NCBI GenBank assembly: GCA_914767715.1
Contig: OU612065.1
Span: 2,418,001-2,482,000 of the forward strand
DNA length: 64,000 nt
Source: Membranipora membranacea
Taxonomy: Eukaryota; Bryozoa; Gymnolaemata; Cheilostomatida; Membraniporidae
Reading direction: 5' to 3'
Shown: one piece after another, positions 50,901 to 64,000 of the stretch
Layout of the letters: every line of letters starts with the position of its first letter
Numbering within the stretch: position 1 is the first letter of the stretch
Program-made: the position numbers and the translations under genes
Notes under the pieces: generated by a model
The model's database searches: none
The model's input: the letters and a program-made list of their open reading frames with translations, nothing else
What the model was told of the DNA's origin: nothing

Positions 50901-53900
50901 CACAGGTGACAGACCTGGGAAGTGTTGACACATATGCGTAGTGAATCACCAAAACAAACAACAAGAAAACTAAAGAGAAAAAGATGGGCCAGAAAAACGA
51001 ACAGTTGCTTTGTAATAAAATAGAACATACATTATTAACTGAAAAGAATCTCGCTGCAACAAGCAAGAAGTTTCTAGAAAGTTAGAATACAGGATAAAAC
51101 ATAGGCTATAAAATATGATAGAATAGATGGTATTCATTGATAGTAGTTCAAAAGAGAATAAATTATTACAACCTGTTGTTATAAGTCTACAAAAACAACA
51201 GGTCTCCCTTAGATCTACCGGGTTTTGTTCAATTCTTATGAATATTGTATTAATATAATTCGGACATAGATTGAATTGATTTGCATTATTGTGAAAATAA
51301 TAGATTTCAGGAGACCACATTTCCTGTTTCTGGTTTTTCTTGCAATGATTACTTTGTCCATGTTTTTGCTGACAACAAGGGTTATCTAAAGGTCAGCCAT
51401 AATTGGGATCAAGAGCAGGAGCAGCTGAGTCAGTGAAACAGTTTCAGTACCTGTATACCATCTATATAATAATAATGGATAACGACACAGGCAATCAGCC
51501 ATTAATCCCAAATCAATCCAACATGTAGATTAATGCCAGGCTAAATAGGTGGAAACTTTGAGGAACGCTGTACCACTTTAGAACATCATCACTTTGACTA
51601 CTTATTTCAGATCAAGTTCCTGATATCAGTACATCAATATAAATCGTCAAAATCGTAAGAAGCGAACGCTTGACGGGACAACCAGACCATATCAGTTTTT
51701 GAGGTTTTTTTATGTGAGCTGACATATTATCACTGTGTTTGGATATATCCTCTCTGTGTTTGGATATATCCTTTCTCTGTGATAATATAGTGGGAATATA
51801 TATATATAGTTGTTAATATTGGGTAAGGTCATTGATATGAATTCATGAATATATATATATATATGAATTCATGAATATATATCAATGGGTAAGATTATTG
51901 AGAATTAATTGTCATAATGGTATTAAGGCGATTGGTAGTGATAAAAAATTAATCACTATCATATCAAATAACAGGGAAACTAATTATATTTAGAAGCTTT
52001 AACCATAGTTTATGACCTCAATCTGCATCAGTCAGGCCATACAGCAACAAATTTGCATCAAATAAGCTAATTTTACAACAAAATTAACCCCATGGAATAT
52101 GACATTTTGTCATCAATCAAAAAACCCTGACACATAACGTAAGAACAGCAAAGCTGCAAAACTGACACCTACATAGGGGACATGAGGTTTTGGTTCCCTC
52201 CACCGCTTTGTCATTCATTGACGTCTATTGCCCCATGTATGATTTGAAAATTTTTACTTGAAGTAATCATATTCATTTTTTCACTATCGGACACTAATAT
52301 CAGATTATTTACTGTTGTGTAAGTATTAATGGTTCAAGTCCTGCATTATTTTAGGTTAGAGTTGATCTGTTGAAACAGTGATCATGTGCTATTATTGCTG
52401 TTAAACAACCCCTAAAAAGTTCACTCTAAAGAAAAATTTTGATTGGTTCTAAATAAGATCCGATTTCGGCACTGCAGCTAATCTATTTAATATGCCTTTC
52501 AAAAGTTGAAATTTTGTCAGCAGCAAAAAATCTATGTTTTTTAATACATTTTTGCGTCATAAGACGCATCTGCTGATAAAAAAAAACACTTTAACTCGAG
52601 GAACCAATCACCAGCTCATCAATCTTATTTAGTAACAAGGTGTCAGAACTAATAATTAAGTCAGTTATTTATGAATGAAGGTCGTGAGAGAGGATGTCCA
52701 CCGGAATACTGTGTGATGAACATCTCAACATCGTAGATAGAATCCTTTGTTCAGGGTCACTACAAACCTCAGATCACAATGAGCAGAGCAAAGCTACACC
52801 GATAATAAAACTGGGACTAACACCCCACCTAGTAATAGTGAGCAGTAGCAGAAGTTTCAGTTGCAATGAGTTAATCTATCTTTTAGAAATCCAACTTCAA
52901 GCTCTCAACTTTCTCAGAAAGTGCAACCAATCTAGTAAAAAGAAGCAATATATAGAGGATAAGCTTGGGTACAGGCGCGTTTTGGGGGAGCAATCGCATT
53001 ATAAGAGTGAGAAAGGTTATCTGAAAATCATTAAATCAAAACCAGTTTTGTATCAAGGTGAAGTTCCTGGCGTTTTTTATAAACTGATCTGTCGTTGTAT
53101 CTGGAATATTAACTCATCATCACCATAGCAGTCTAGCAGTGCGGATGATGATTGTCTTCATCACATGCAATCATCTTCAATCACCTGTGCATTAATATTC
53201 ACTAAATCAACGCAATAGGATGCTTCTTTGACATCAAAAATTTGATGGAAGGTCAATGTTAGTTTGGAAAAGATGTGTATCCTATCCCCTCTGTGGTCTT
53301 CAACTGCTTGCTGAGCCAACAGGAAAATTGTTAAGGACATCATAACATATAAACATCAAATGAATCAGGCTTGGTGTTATACAGTAGTAGCCTTGGGTTT
53401 CTTTCACTGGTAGCTTGGTGATATTCATATCAGTTGGGTGGAATATATATCAGAAAAACAGCATTTTATTCTAATATGTGTATCTGATGACTATATTATG
53501 TTCCCATGTATTACCTGGCTGTGGGGGAGGGAGGGAGGTAACTTCGAATGACATTCTCTCTGGCTTCAGTTTGATAACATCTCCCTTCTTGTAGGACAGA
53601 TATCCAGGCTCACAAGTAAAATGGTCCTCTGTGGCTTCGACAAAATCTCCACCCTGAAATAGAAGAAATACATGGATGATAATTTGATGCTATTATGTCT
53701 TGATGTCCCTAGACAATGAATGCTCAATTTTCAAGGGAATAACTTATATATTAAGGTAATGTATTACACACATATTAGTGTACACACAAACCAAGTTTCT
53801 GGTGATTTCTGTTTGTACAAATAGCCTTACAACAAAACTTTGAAGGTTGCGCTTGGGCAAAATCCTGCTCTTGGTTTGGAGAAATCCGGGGGTCAGAGGT

Positions 53901-56900
53901 GTGACAGCCATAGAGCCCTAAGATATGACATGAGAGCGATATTTATCATATTACCTTCATAGCTTCGATTCCATAAGCATTGATCATGTTGGCCAGAACT
54001 CCAGCCTACAAGACAGAGAACTCGTATTACTGATAAAACTACACAACCGTAGACACTAAGAAACACAGGTCAAGAAATTGAGCAGGTTTTTATAATAATA
54101 TGTGCAATTTCCATTCTGATATATGCTGGCAGGTATACCAATACCAGTACGTGCTCCACATAACCAGGAGATAGATACTGAGGGCTCCACATAACCAGGA
54201 GATAGATACTGAGGGCTGACAGGCTGATTACTGAGTATGAATTGGCTAGCGATCTACCGGCGTACGGTAAGAGAGAGGAAGATCAAAAATGTGCCAGACA
54301 TGAATGTAACCAAACGGTAGCTATGCAGAGTTGTAGAACCATCATCAATGGGAAATTGTAATATATAGTCGCAGCAAAATCGGAGTCAATAAAAAAATAG
54401 GTGGTAAATTCGGAGCATTTGATTGACAGGTGATGCGCAATATCAATGAAAATTGCTGATGTAATAGTGATAGTAACTAAAGGGGCCATCAAATCTGATC
54501 ACTATCTTTATACTATCTTTATATTACCAAATCCTTGATGGGTTTAGCAATAAACTTTTTTGCTTAGAGACTGTTATTGTAATTGTCATTAATCATGATC
54601 ATATCATTGTCATCAATGTCTTGCCAAAGTACACAACACAAACCACATCAGCCATGCAAATAAATTATGCAAATCCCCTTTTCACAACACAATGGAGAAA
54701 GGATAAGCCAAGGACTTTGCTATTCCTGCTCATTACAGTGGATTAATCGAAGTGTTTCACTTACAAAACAAAAAGACAAAAGCTTTCATCATGAATATTA
54801 TACAGCCAAATTTCAAACTACCGATACATTACTGCATTGGATCATCAAATTAAAAATTTATAAATGAGGAGCAAAAAGGTTTAATCAGTGATACGATCAC
54901 AGCCTTTTACAGATTATCTCACAACTCAAAAACCCATTAGTCTGTGGTCCTGTTTCCTTTTGCTTAACAATTCAGCATTGAAAATTCGCTATAAAATTGA
55001 TAAATGATATTATGTTGTTGCCAATTTGTAGAGCATTTAGTCATCCATAGTGCCAAATGTCTTTTCTCGTAATGCAAGGTCTAACTCCATTAATTTTGAT
55101 GTGTCTTTGGGACAAAGCCATTAATACATCTACTGGTAATAATCATAACAAATAATATCATCCTTGTCACCCAACAATTTATGTGTGGCTGCAAGCATAT
55201 TGTGAGCTGGAGTAGACATGAACACATTACAGAGAGCTATCACAAACAACATTCAAGTACAATATGGCTCATAATTAAATACATAATGAATACCCAACTC
55301 ATACCACAATATAATATAATTACCTTAGGAGTATACACTTTATATGTCTTGTGTTCCGCAGTCAGCTCAAATATGTCTTCCTTAGGCATCATCACCAGGG
55401 CTATGTCTTCATATCTGTAGATAGAATCGAATACTGTATCTTCAATATGCCTATTCACTACGATACCTTGAATGGGCAAAGACTTTATAACCACATCCTT
55501 GCATCTAAATTTATTTGTTTGCTTTGGTGTTGAATGTTTAATTTAACTAGATCAGACATCGCTGCTTAGACTAATGTGAAAGCAGAGCATAGAGAGCCAG
55601 TTTTGAATGAAGCACGTAGAGTCTATGTAGAGATACAGATGCAGTCTCTTCAAATTGATTCCATGTTTGAATAGGGAGTTTCTCTGACTTTCTGTTTGAA
55701 CAAATCATTTCTCCACCTAATAGATATGATCTGGGAGGATCACTATTTCTATAAATCTTTATTTCTATGCACCCGATGTAAGAGTACTTTCCTAATATCT
55801 TCTGACAAGGTTACACTCCATTTCCTAAACCAAACAAAATAAAGCTGACGGAATAAATGTAACAGAACCAGGTGTATACACATCCACATTAGTTAATCTG
55901 CACTCAAAACTTCTAATTACCCATTGTCAGTGAGGTGACTCACAGCGAACAGAAAATGAGAAAATATTACTTTTGACTGGTAAGCAGGCTAGATAGATAT
56001 GTTTCTATGCACCCTTACAGCTACTTTATTGCCTCTTTAAGCTGATACTAACATAAAGCCATAGCCATTCACTCACAGTATATGCTGTAGCTCTGTCAGG
56101 TGTTGGTGAGAAAGATCGTCACCCGCGGTGACAGCGGACTCTCGCCTACCAAACCTCACACCATCATGGCACACACCTATAAACTCTATCTCTGATATTC
56201 TGTCACTCTGTAAGGAAAAGTGGTGATCAGAAAAGCTTATCTGAAATTATTTTCTATTTTGATTGAATACGTGATTTTGGAAAGAGATCCTAAAAACAGA
56301 CTGATCTAACGTGTAAAGGCGGTAGTTTAAAAATAATAAATAATGCAAAAGGTGTGCAGTCAAACCTCAATCGGGGAGATCTTATACCGAAGGGTTGTCT
56401 CATATTTTGATTTCTGAAGGAGCTCTCCAATGTCGGGCTGACCCTAAATCATAAAGTACAAATGTACTATAGGTTGAACTTTATGGATATTAGCTCATGT
56501 CACTGAGAATTGATTAAGTGATATGGTAAAGATGTTTCCAATTTGTCTAAGGGTAAAATAATAGATATAATTTAACCATTCTTAATGTTGGCAAATTAAG
56601 CATTGGTTTGGAACTCACCACAACCATAAATATCCGAGAGAAGTAGAAAGGCCAGCTTCTCGTGAGCTCTATTATGTTCCACTTCTGTTCCTTACTTACA
56701 CTCTGACTGGATATGGTCTGTAGAGTTACTTCTCCTACAAAACATGACATGAGTTACCTTTAAACTGGTACTGATGCTGGTATGGGACAGAAAAATTCAT
56801 GCTCTAGTGAGGGTCTTCTGTAGGGTCGTGCATTTACTCTGAACCTTGGAAAAAACTCAAGGTCAATCATGATTCTTTGCCTTACGTCTTGCGGACCTAT

Positions 56901-59900
56901 TTGCAAACATGACTACATATGATGCATGGTATAAAAGATGACTTGAAAAACGGTTTTGTGAGAGGTTGTCCAGTACAGCAGATATGGATGATTGAGGTGC
57001 TTCTCCTTACCAAGTATTTTCGTCACTTCTGATCTCCCATCAGGCGGTATTCTGATGGAGGGGTATTGAAATACATCACGTACAATCTGGTAGAAGATCA
57101 GATCGATTATTTTAGGGTTTGAAAGGGTCTCATTGGGTGAGAACACCTCCTTCCTCACACCGAGCCACCAGGGCACATCCTTATAGGAGAGATATAGTGA
57201 TGAGTCATCTGTGTGTAGTTGTGTCCGTACAGCGGCAAGCAGGTGATACACTCCCCTAACAGGTAACCTCTCAGACACTACAGCAACACATGTAATGTTA
57301 ACATATGGGGTACAAAAAGATCATACTAACACAGCAGCTGCAAGCCAACATTATTATTTTACAGTTTTGGCTCTGGACGGAATGTACGATACATGAGAAA
57401 TAGAGGATGTGGCAAATCATATGACATATTTTTTGGCGTGTTAACAAAAATGAAAACTGAAAGCTAATTTGTCACCTCAAAATTTCGAATTGTCACACCG
57501 TCTTCATACCGGCGATTGCCAAATTCTCATGATATATTCAAAAGTTAAGATTTGGCACAAAAAGAGTTCCATTTACACATTTTAAGAAGCAGGAGTTTCA
57601 TCTTGCAGAAAAACTCCCACGATGGGCTGGATACCTCCACAGAGACAGGGAGACAAAAATAAAAAAAAGGAAGTAACAGCTGTTGGTCGCCATATCTTGA
57701 TGACAATGTCCTTCAACTGACTCAAAAATTTCAAACAATAATGACAATATTTTTGTCTGGGTCATTCTCACAGCTTGTCATTTAAATTCGAGAAATGACC
57801 AGGTCATTGTACAGAAAAACAACAATCATGAGGTAAGATATCATATTTATACATGCAGAGTTACAATCCCAGCGGCCTGTGGGTAGATGTAGTTAGGAGT
57901 TTCCACCTACCTGGTTCATGTTTAGCCTTCACAACACTATTTACAACAACTGTAGTTACAACATTGACAGCTGAAGCATAATCAGTGGGCTCAGCAGCGA
58001 CAGGTGTGGAGGGAGAGCTTGGGCTGGTCTCAGTATTCTGACTAACCTGCCTCTTCACACCATTCATAACCACAGCAGGTGCTTGAGCTTCTTTAGTTGT
58101 GATAGGTGTGACAGGGGCAGATTTGGTCTCAGTAATAGAATGAGAATGTAAAGCTGCGGGCTCGGGGAAAGCTAGCGACTTAGATCTCTGTACAATAGGG
58201 TTATCAGGAGGAGGACGATCACCTATCTTCTTCTCCAGTAACTCTAGCCTCTCAGCTAAGCTTCTAGCCGGTCCATGATTAACCTGTGTATACATGAATG
58301 TCATTATTGATATGGTATATCGATATAATTGAGCCAAAATATATCACAACTCAAGTTAGCTAGCTAAGTACAAATTTTGATAATCTATATTAATCTTAGA
58401 GATGTTTTCTAACCTAGATCATATAATAATAAAAGCAATCATGACCACATGTAACAAGAGGTGCTAACCGCCTCTTCTTCTTAAATATGATTCTGCATGA
58501 GACGATTACAACACTCAAATGGTCCGGGCACGGATTCTCTTGCCTTACATTGACCCTAACCCAGTCCAATAAAGACAATCACCAATTAACAAGGATATAA
58601 ACATTGCACAATACCAGTACAGTCCCTGTTACCACCGCACATAAACATGTCCCTCCAGCACTCAGTGATTTGACGGCAGGATCCTGGTATTGAGTGCTTG
58701 GGTTTACATGACTTGCGAAAAGTTTTTTTTAAAGAAATTGAGTTTGATCAATTTCAAAGCTTGACCACAGCTTGACCTAACATTGCGCTTGTGTGTCATA
58801 TCAAACTTTCCCTAATTTACAAAACAAAATGCACCGATTGATGCTGCCAAATGGCAGCAGTATACTGTATGGTAAGATGCAAAAAGCTATATTTTGTTAG
58901 CTTTATCCTCATGCAACTAACATGAAGGGAGGGAGAGCTTTTTATGTGTGCGATGATGTTAAGTAAAACAGTTTAATGCCAAGTTATTCAGGAAGAATAT
59001 ATTGCACTGGCGCATAGTCGAGCCATGTGGCATAATGATGAGATGGTTTGGTTGCATCGTTGTCTGCGAAGTATTAGCTGCCTGACTTTCTGCCTGAGGT
59101 GTTTATGAGTATGAGGCTGGTTTTTCGGCTTTACAAACATTTTTGTTGTGGTAACATAAGGGCTTGCGAGTTGATTGGCTTTATTTGTAATTCATCATCC
59201 GCGGTCAATCCTCTACAGTTTGTGGGTTCACCAAATTAGCACTAGAACCGGAGAGGAAAACACAGCCATCTAGAGAGCATTGCTCAGGTTATCAGCGTCC
59301 ATTTGCTCTAACTTGAAATGTTTGTGAATAATACCTACACAATAAAATTATCTACCTAACCAAAACCAGCAATTAAAAAAGCCACATCATCAAAACAGGC
59401 AGGATAATCACAGCTCCATATCTTTGGTTGATCATTATCCGAGAGGTTTTTTGCCACTTCTCTGTACTTTGAAGCTGGTCTTAATTGCTCATTGCTTTAT
59501 TACTTTCTGTGCTCTTTTTTTATTCGCAATAAAAGAAGAGTCAGACCGGTGGCATTCTAAATCAGCAAATGCAAATGGGCATATTATTTCAGTCTTAGCT
59601 TTATCTAGGCAGATGGCAGCCTTTGCATAAATTTCCTTGTCCAAGTGGATTATATGACCACATTATAAATAAGCATAGAGAGCACCTGAACTTAGAACAG
59701 GAACATGATTATACCAGCGGTGGCACCACTCGATAGACAGCAGTAACTGCCGGCTTTTTTACCCTGCACAAATCTAGCAGGGAGTTTCAGTAGAGAATAT
59801 TATTACCACAGACTTTGACAGATATAGCTTCTCTTGAATTTATAACATTTTATAGGGTGTCATGAAAGGATGAAAGGGTTTGGCAGACAAATTAATTTGA

Positions 59901-62170
59901 GGGTGTAAGCAATGTGAAGTTGCCAATTTGCAGTGTCACAGTACTGCTGACTAATGTTTTGGAAGCCCTGTGAGTCATAGCTTGTGGCTACACTTATGGA
60001 GTGTAGGTATTCTCTGGTCTCTGCACATCCACATTGTGTGGTCTATATATGAGCTAGATCCCTTTTTGAAATGCAATGCAGCCAGATCCTTGTAAAGCAC
60101 TATTCTCCACTATGACTACCTTTCAATCGGTAGGTACGAAAAACCGACCTTTCAATCCATCCACATTTGATATTGCATAACTTTAGTCTTCTTATCAGAG
60201 CCATTACGCAGCAAGGGTAAAACATGAAGAGAAAAGATGCTAACTCTGGGTGTCCTAAGAGGATAACCGCAGCTAACCGAACAACGTGACTTTAAGTTGT
60301 CTAGACAAAAGCAGTATGATATGGCGTATCCACCAGTGATTATTTATTACCTGTTGCCCTTGAGCCGTTTTGTTTGATGCTGATTTTTTTAGGTGACCTT
60401 TCAGCTCAGTAGCTCTCTGTAGTCGCTCTGCATCAGACTCTTCTATGAGCAATTTACCAACCTGGAAAACAAGGTCCCCAGTCAATCACATCTGCATAAT
60501 CATAATGTGCAGTTGTACAAAGACAAAAGCCACACAAAACGACAATATTAAGACAAGTAAATGTGTTGATAGAGGAAGTTGCAGATTATGAAGATGAGAT
60601 CCAGGGGTTACCTCCAGCCCACAGGTGTGATTACAGCTTCTCTAATGTATCATGATGATAGAGAAGAGAGTGAATTGAACTTATATTTAGGGGTCTGTTA
60701 ACTCAAATTAAGCCTTGACTATAAATGAGCCTAATTGCCTATATATCTTTGTCATAGTCACATTTCGTGACACCCTGTTTTGGGCATCAAAAGACTAACA
60801 CAGCCATAAATCTCAAATATGGAAGTTTTGTCAACCAGCACCAAAATTTATCAGTGATATTATTCTGATGTCTATGGTAATGGCGGATGTTGTGATCAAT
60901 CGATGATTGTTACTCAGTAAAGTCTAAAGTCATTAATAGAAGTGTGGCTCAAACTTAAGCAGGATGACAGCTCCATCTTACTGATGGAGATAATAGAACA
61001 ATAGCAGATCTCTGGAATGGAATTGTCTGTAGCGTTTCTCGGTGAAGGGAGAGAAAACCGTAGCACGGCGAGGCGATGGAGATAATGAGTCACACTTTGA
61101 ATACATCTCAGGATGTGGTTACAGCTTTTTGTAATTCATGGTTACAGACTAAATTTGCGCAACAACTCAATGGAGCAAAAAGATGTCAATCCCTACAATG
61201 ATTACCGGTGTGATTACAGGGTTATATGACAATTTGGTAGACCTAATCACAGAGCAGGTCACCACAAGGCAATTTTGATGCATCACCTTTAGAGCCAGGT
61301 GCTTCTTTGTCGAGATTGATTCGATGCATCTGCATCGATAACATGACTATATTTAAGCTTTGATTACAAACACAACGATAGAAATAATAAGGAAAAGGTA
61401 AAAAAGGATAACAAAGGACAGAACAAACGACGACAATTTACTCAAGTTTACCACATCACATCACATCAGGTCAATATTCATTTGACAACATCTATATTAC
61501 CCTTTTCATCATGCTCTTGATTTGGGTGGGTGGTATCAGTGGCTGAAATTTACAAGTTTTTTGACTGGTTGTTGCTAAGCTCCATGGTAACACACATGAA
61601 ACGAAGTCGACAGCATTAATACACGTATAAATATATTATCATATTAACATAGGGATGGGCCACTCACGGCTAGCCTTGCCAATTTTAGGTGAATATCATT
61701 TTTTAACGATGTTAATGGATGCTGGTGACTAATACAGAATGACTTAAATATAATTCCAAAAAGGTAATTGACATTTAGACATCGGGAGACGTTTATATTA
61801 TTCCCTGCGACAATTGGCAGGAGGAAGACATGCCATATTTCTTGAATGATTGAAACCCAGAAAATTGAGATATATTATTCCTCTAGTGTTCTGCCCTCAT
61901 TGTGTCAAATGTGGTCAGAACTTGGCCTGGCCGTGTTGGTGGAAATAATAAAATGACCACATCCTGGATATGATCGAAATACCTGCTTCTCTAGCTTGGG
62001 AGCTTCCTCTTTGACAGGTGGCCACACGAGTTTGCCTACTTTTCTGGGAGCACCATTCATAGAGGCAGCTGTAACTCTTCTTGTGACAGGTTGAGGGATT
62101 GGAGTAGACTCATCCGTATCCTCCTGGGATACCACAGAGAGAAACCTCACGGATTCTATCTGTTTTCTCT
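41990..62170 (-). CDS. MYO15A: Myosin-XV-like tail, 5' part beyond window
   Basis: The 24 phase-consistent exons, in coding order, are 61983-62170, 60351-60461, 57911-58283, 57011-57277, 56619-56734, 56366-56443, 56077-56207, 55324-55504, 53955-54005, 53515-53653, 50058-50188, 49236-49324, 48660-48769, 47734-47798, 47413-47562, 46555-46637, 46097-46322, 45780-45857, 44747-44843, 44082-44320, 43753-43820, 43003-43195, 42449-42532 and 41990-42205. They encode 1,153 residues. Order: Ser/Pro-rich linker (1-224), a FERM-like region with VPWWLGVRKEVF (225-500), SH3 (GYLSYKKGDVIKL...GWLYGSFNGR, 500-565), MLEFSMMYFRE linker, MyTH4 (about 640-830; CLRGWRLF) and FERM (830-1153; LLPGGVPFVLNISPST, FTEIIS). 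This order and sequence match myosin XV, an actin motor of filopodia and stereocilia that carries cargo to their tips. The motor and first MyTH4 domain are not in the window. The C-terminus LTV fits a class II PDZ ligand. Confidence 0.9.
44335..44479. repeat. 10-bp minisatellite in myosin intron
   Basis: About 14 copies of ACTGTCACCT, the first twelve or so identical, then two diverged ones. They sit immediately upstream (in coding sense) of the acceptor of exon 44082-44320, about 15 bases from the splice site, and read open in several frames. Confidence 0.95.
51724..51788. repeat. Short foldback with internal duplication
   Basis: Ten-base inverted ends ATATTATCAC/GTGATAATAT enclose two direct copies of CTGTGTTTGGATATATCCT. 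It lies in the 3.3-kb intron of the myosin gene (50189-53514). Confidence 0.65.
51831..51886. repeat. AT-rich palindromic repeat
   Basis: ATTGATATGAATTCATGAAT and a second GAATTCATGAATATATATCA copy flank an (AT)n core, so that the 56-bp segment folds on itself. GGGTAAG occurs on both sides. Confidence 0.65.
54153..54214. repeat. 31-bp tandem duplication
   Basis: Two identical adjacent copies of a 31-bp unit beginning GCTCCACATAACCAGGAGAT, in the intron between myosin exons 55324-55504 and 53955-54005. Confidence 0.85.
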
Positions 62171-64000
62171 CTACAGAACACAAAACATTATGTATGTGAA
62201 AACTTTATATTCCAAGAAAGTCAAGAACACATTCAATGAAAATATTATATAATCTGTAGTGAGAAAAGAGGTGGTTGGTAACACCAGAATCATGAACCTG
62301 TTAATCTACATCCCTGAACTGATTGGTCAATCTCACCCAATCTACCAGATAATAAGCAGTCACACAGCTGTTTTCCTAGAATTAATTACAATCTCGTGGC
62401 ATTTAATTAGGGGTTTGTTGTATAATTCTATATGGAGAGCCAGTAATCTGGTAAGCTCATAACAAGAATTAGGTAAACACTTTTTGCACATCACGCACAC
62501 TCGGGTTGAATCATAATCCTCTTGGAGCAACACTGGAGCAAAAAATTGATATAGATTTAAAAAATTAATGATAGATTTACTATAAGTGGGATATGATGTT
62601 AGCTAAAGAAACTGGCAAAGTGGTTGCTTGTTGGATTAGGCAATAAACAATGGGCAATTTATATAAACTAAGAGTCCAGTTTGCTGTTAAGATGCTCAGA
62701 CTGTTATTCTCTTTTCCAAGTTTTCTTCAATTAGGCCAGAAGCAGCCTAGCTGTAACTGCTCTATAAAAAAATGGCACGAACAATTTTTGATGGCAGGAA
62801 ACTGATCGTATATTATACTTCATTGATGTTTCTTCTGTAAAATTCACCGGTTTACCCAGTTGTAGTGGTCATATTTAGAAATTAAAAGGTGTTTTGTTTT
62901 TGCATTATATGTGTGGGGACATAACTCCTGTTTTGTGTAATATTACTAATCTAATCGTCAGGGAATTCCAGGTTGAAACTGCATTGTGGGGATTTCGTTG
63001 ACTTGCCAATTTATTTACCAAGTAAACTTGCAGAATTCTGCTCGTGTTAGATCAGGACAAATTTAAAATTTTCAATAAGTATAATGTCAGATCTTTATGA
63101 GCTTAGTATGATACTGTCTTGCTGCAACATATCCGCAATATTTCTCAAAATTGCATATAATAAGTGAAATGTTAAGAATTCAATAAAAGGTGTTTCTAGG
63201 GTGGAACAACGTGCTGAATCCAATATTAAGGGTGTACCCAGTTGTAGCGATCATGTCAGCGGCCGTGACCAGTGGATTGGAAGCCACTCGGAATGCAGGC
63301 AAATGGACCAAACTTGGTCTAGTGTACCCAGTCGTAGCAATCATGTTAGCGGAAGATCAGCAGCGTGGCAGCATATCGCAATTTTTCTCAAAATCGCTTA
63401 TAATAAGTGAAATGTTACGAGTTTTAAACAAGGGTATATCTAGGGTAGAACAACGTGCTGAATCTAAAACTGAGAGGGTACCCGGTTGTAGCAATCATGT
63501 CAGCGGCAGCGCGGCAGCATACCTGCAATTTTCTTCATAATCGGTTAGGTAAGTGAAATGTTAAGTGATTAATATGGTCAGCAGGAAACACGACTATATG
63601 TATGATTTTAACAAGATATTCTATCACATCATTTTAAAAGGTGGTCAGCGACAGCACTACATCTTAATGAGAACAAGACAAAAAGCAGCCTAGACGGGAG
63701 ACAAATTTGATGTAGGAAAAAAGTGTGTACCCAGTTGAAGAGGTCAGTCGCAGCACTACTGCCTATCCCAAATATTCACACTATCGATATGTGATCAGTG
63801 GGAAGTCAAGAGTTTGATGCAGTTGACACAAGTCAAGACTATAGTCCTGGGTTCTACATTGTATATGTTTTATCATTGCATGAGGTGGTTGGTGAGAGAC
63901 AGCGCTACCTCATATCCCCATATAATGTCATTAGCATGTTAGGAAAGTATGCGAAGCCGGCATATCTAAGTTTTTCAGACTCTGACAGTTGGGTTTCTTT
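62171..64000. other. Right flank, probable myosin intron
   Basis: The first exon seen of the myosin starts in mid-codon after an acceptor at 62171, so more exons must lie upstream, but none with a matching donor was found before 64000. The right half contains diverged tandem repeats. Confidence 0.55.
62840..63760. repeat. Diverged tandem repeats (TACCCAGTTGTAG family)
   Basis: A block of roughly 130 bp containing AAGTGAAATGTTA, AACAACGTGCTGAATC and TACCCAGTTGTAG...CATGTCAGCGG occurs at 63127-63260 and again, 243 bp on, at 63370-63505. Partial copies are at about 62847, 63320, 63525 and 63725. The 116-codon open frame at 63190-63540 is a by-product of the repeat. Confidence 0.7.

Noticed and set aside
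52694-53128. 144-codon open frame inside the largest myosin intron
   Set aside because: No domain, start context or splice support, and it is antisense to the host gene. Myosin exons on either side join in phase without it.
63190-63540. 116-codon open frame with repeated VYPVVAIM-like peptide
   Set aside because: Produced by the tandem repeat. Codon content follows the repeat unit.

Overview
This window is nuclear DNA from an intron-rich invertebrate animal. Coding sequence sits in short exons with GT-AG introns of about 150 to 3,300 bases, the base composition is AT-rich, and the non-coding DNA is full of small inverted-repeat elements, minisatellites and tRNA-derived repeats. The gene set (SEC24, SAR1, an NDE1/NDEL1 homologue and a myosin-XV-type tail) fits a metazoan. 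An early-branching animal such as a sponge is possible, but the sequence does not prove it. Exons were assembled by hand from splice sites, reading phase and family conservation. For five genes (SEC24, both SAR1s, NDE1, DHRS11-like) the exon phases close from start to stop.

Layout, left to right. 582-3101 (-) encodes a protein with two CCCH zinc fingers and an RWD-like region, and probably runs off the left edge. 3102-9414 is gene-free and dominated by a 3.25-kb element (5825-9074) with roughly 0.4-kb inverted arms sitting between two G-runs. One arm is interrupted by a 576-bp hAT-like insertion with a perfect 8-bp target duplication. 9415-11686 (+) is a DHRS11-like short-chain dehydrogenase. 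12027-12170 (-) may be a single membrane-anchor exon. 13389-21902 (-) is a complete SEC24A/B-type COPII cargo adaptor of 19 exons, one of which looks like a 67-codon cassette. 24818-27046 (+) and 28271-30299 (+) are two tandem SAR1 GTPase genes with identical intron positions. 32356-38410 (-) is an NDE1/NDEL1 dynein regulator. 41990-62170 (-) is the C-terminal half of a myosin-XV-like motor (FERM-like region, SH3, MyTH4, FERM). Its motor and first MyTH4 domain lie beyond the right edge. 62171-64000 is intronic or upstream sequence with diverged tandem repeats.

Functionally, SEC24 and the two SAR1 genes are neighbours, with SEC24 divergent from the SAR1 pair. All belong to the COPII coat that buds vesicles from the endoplasmic reticulum: SAR1-GTP recruits Sec23/Sec24, and Sec24 selects cargo. 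The other genes have no evident pathway link to each other. No rRNA, functional tRNA, CRISPR array or viral gene was recognised.
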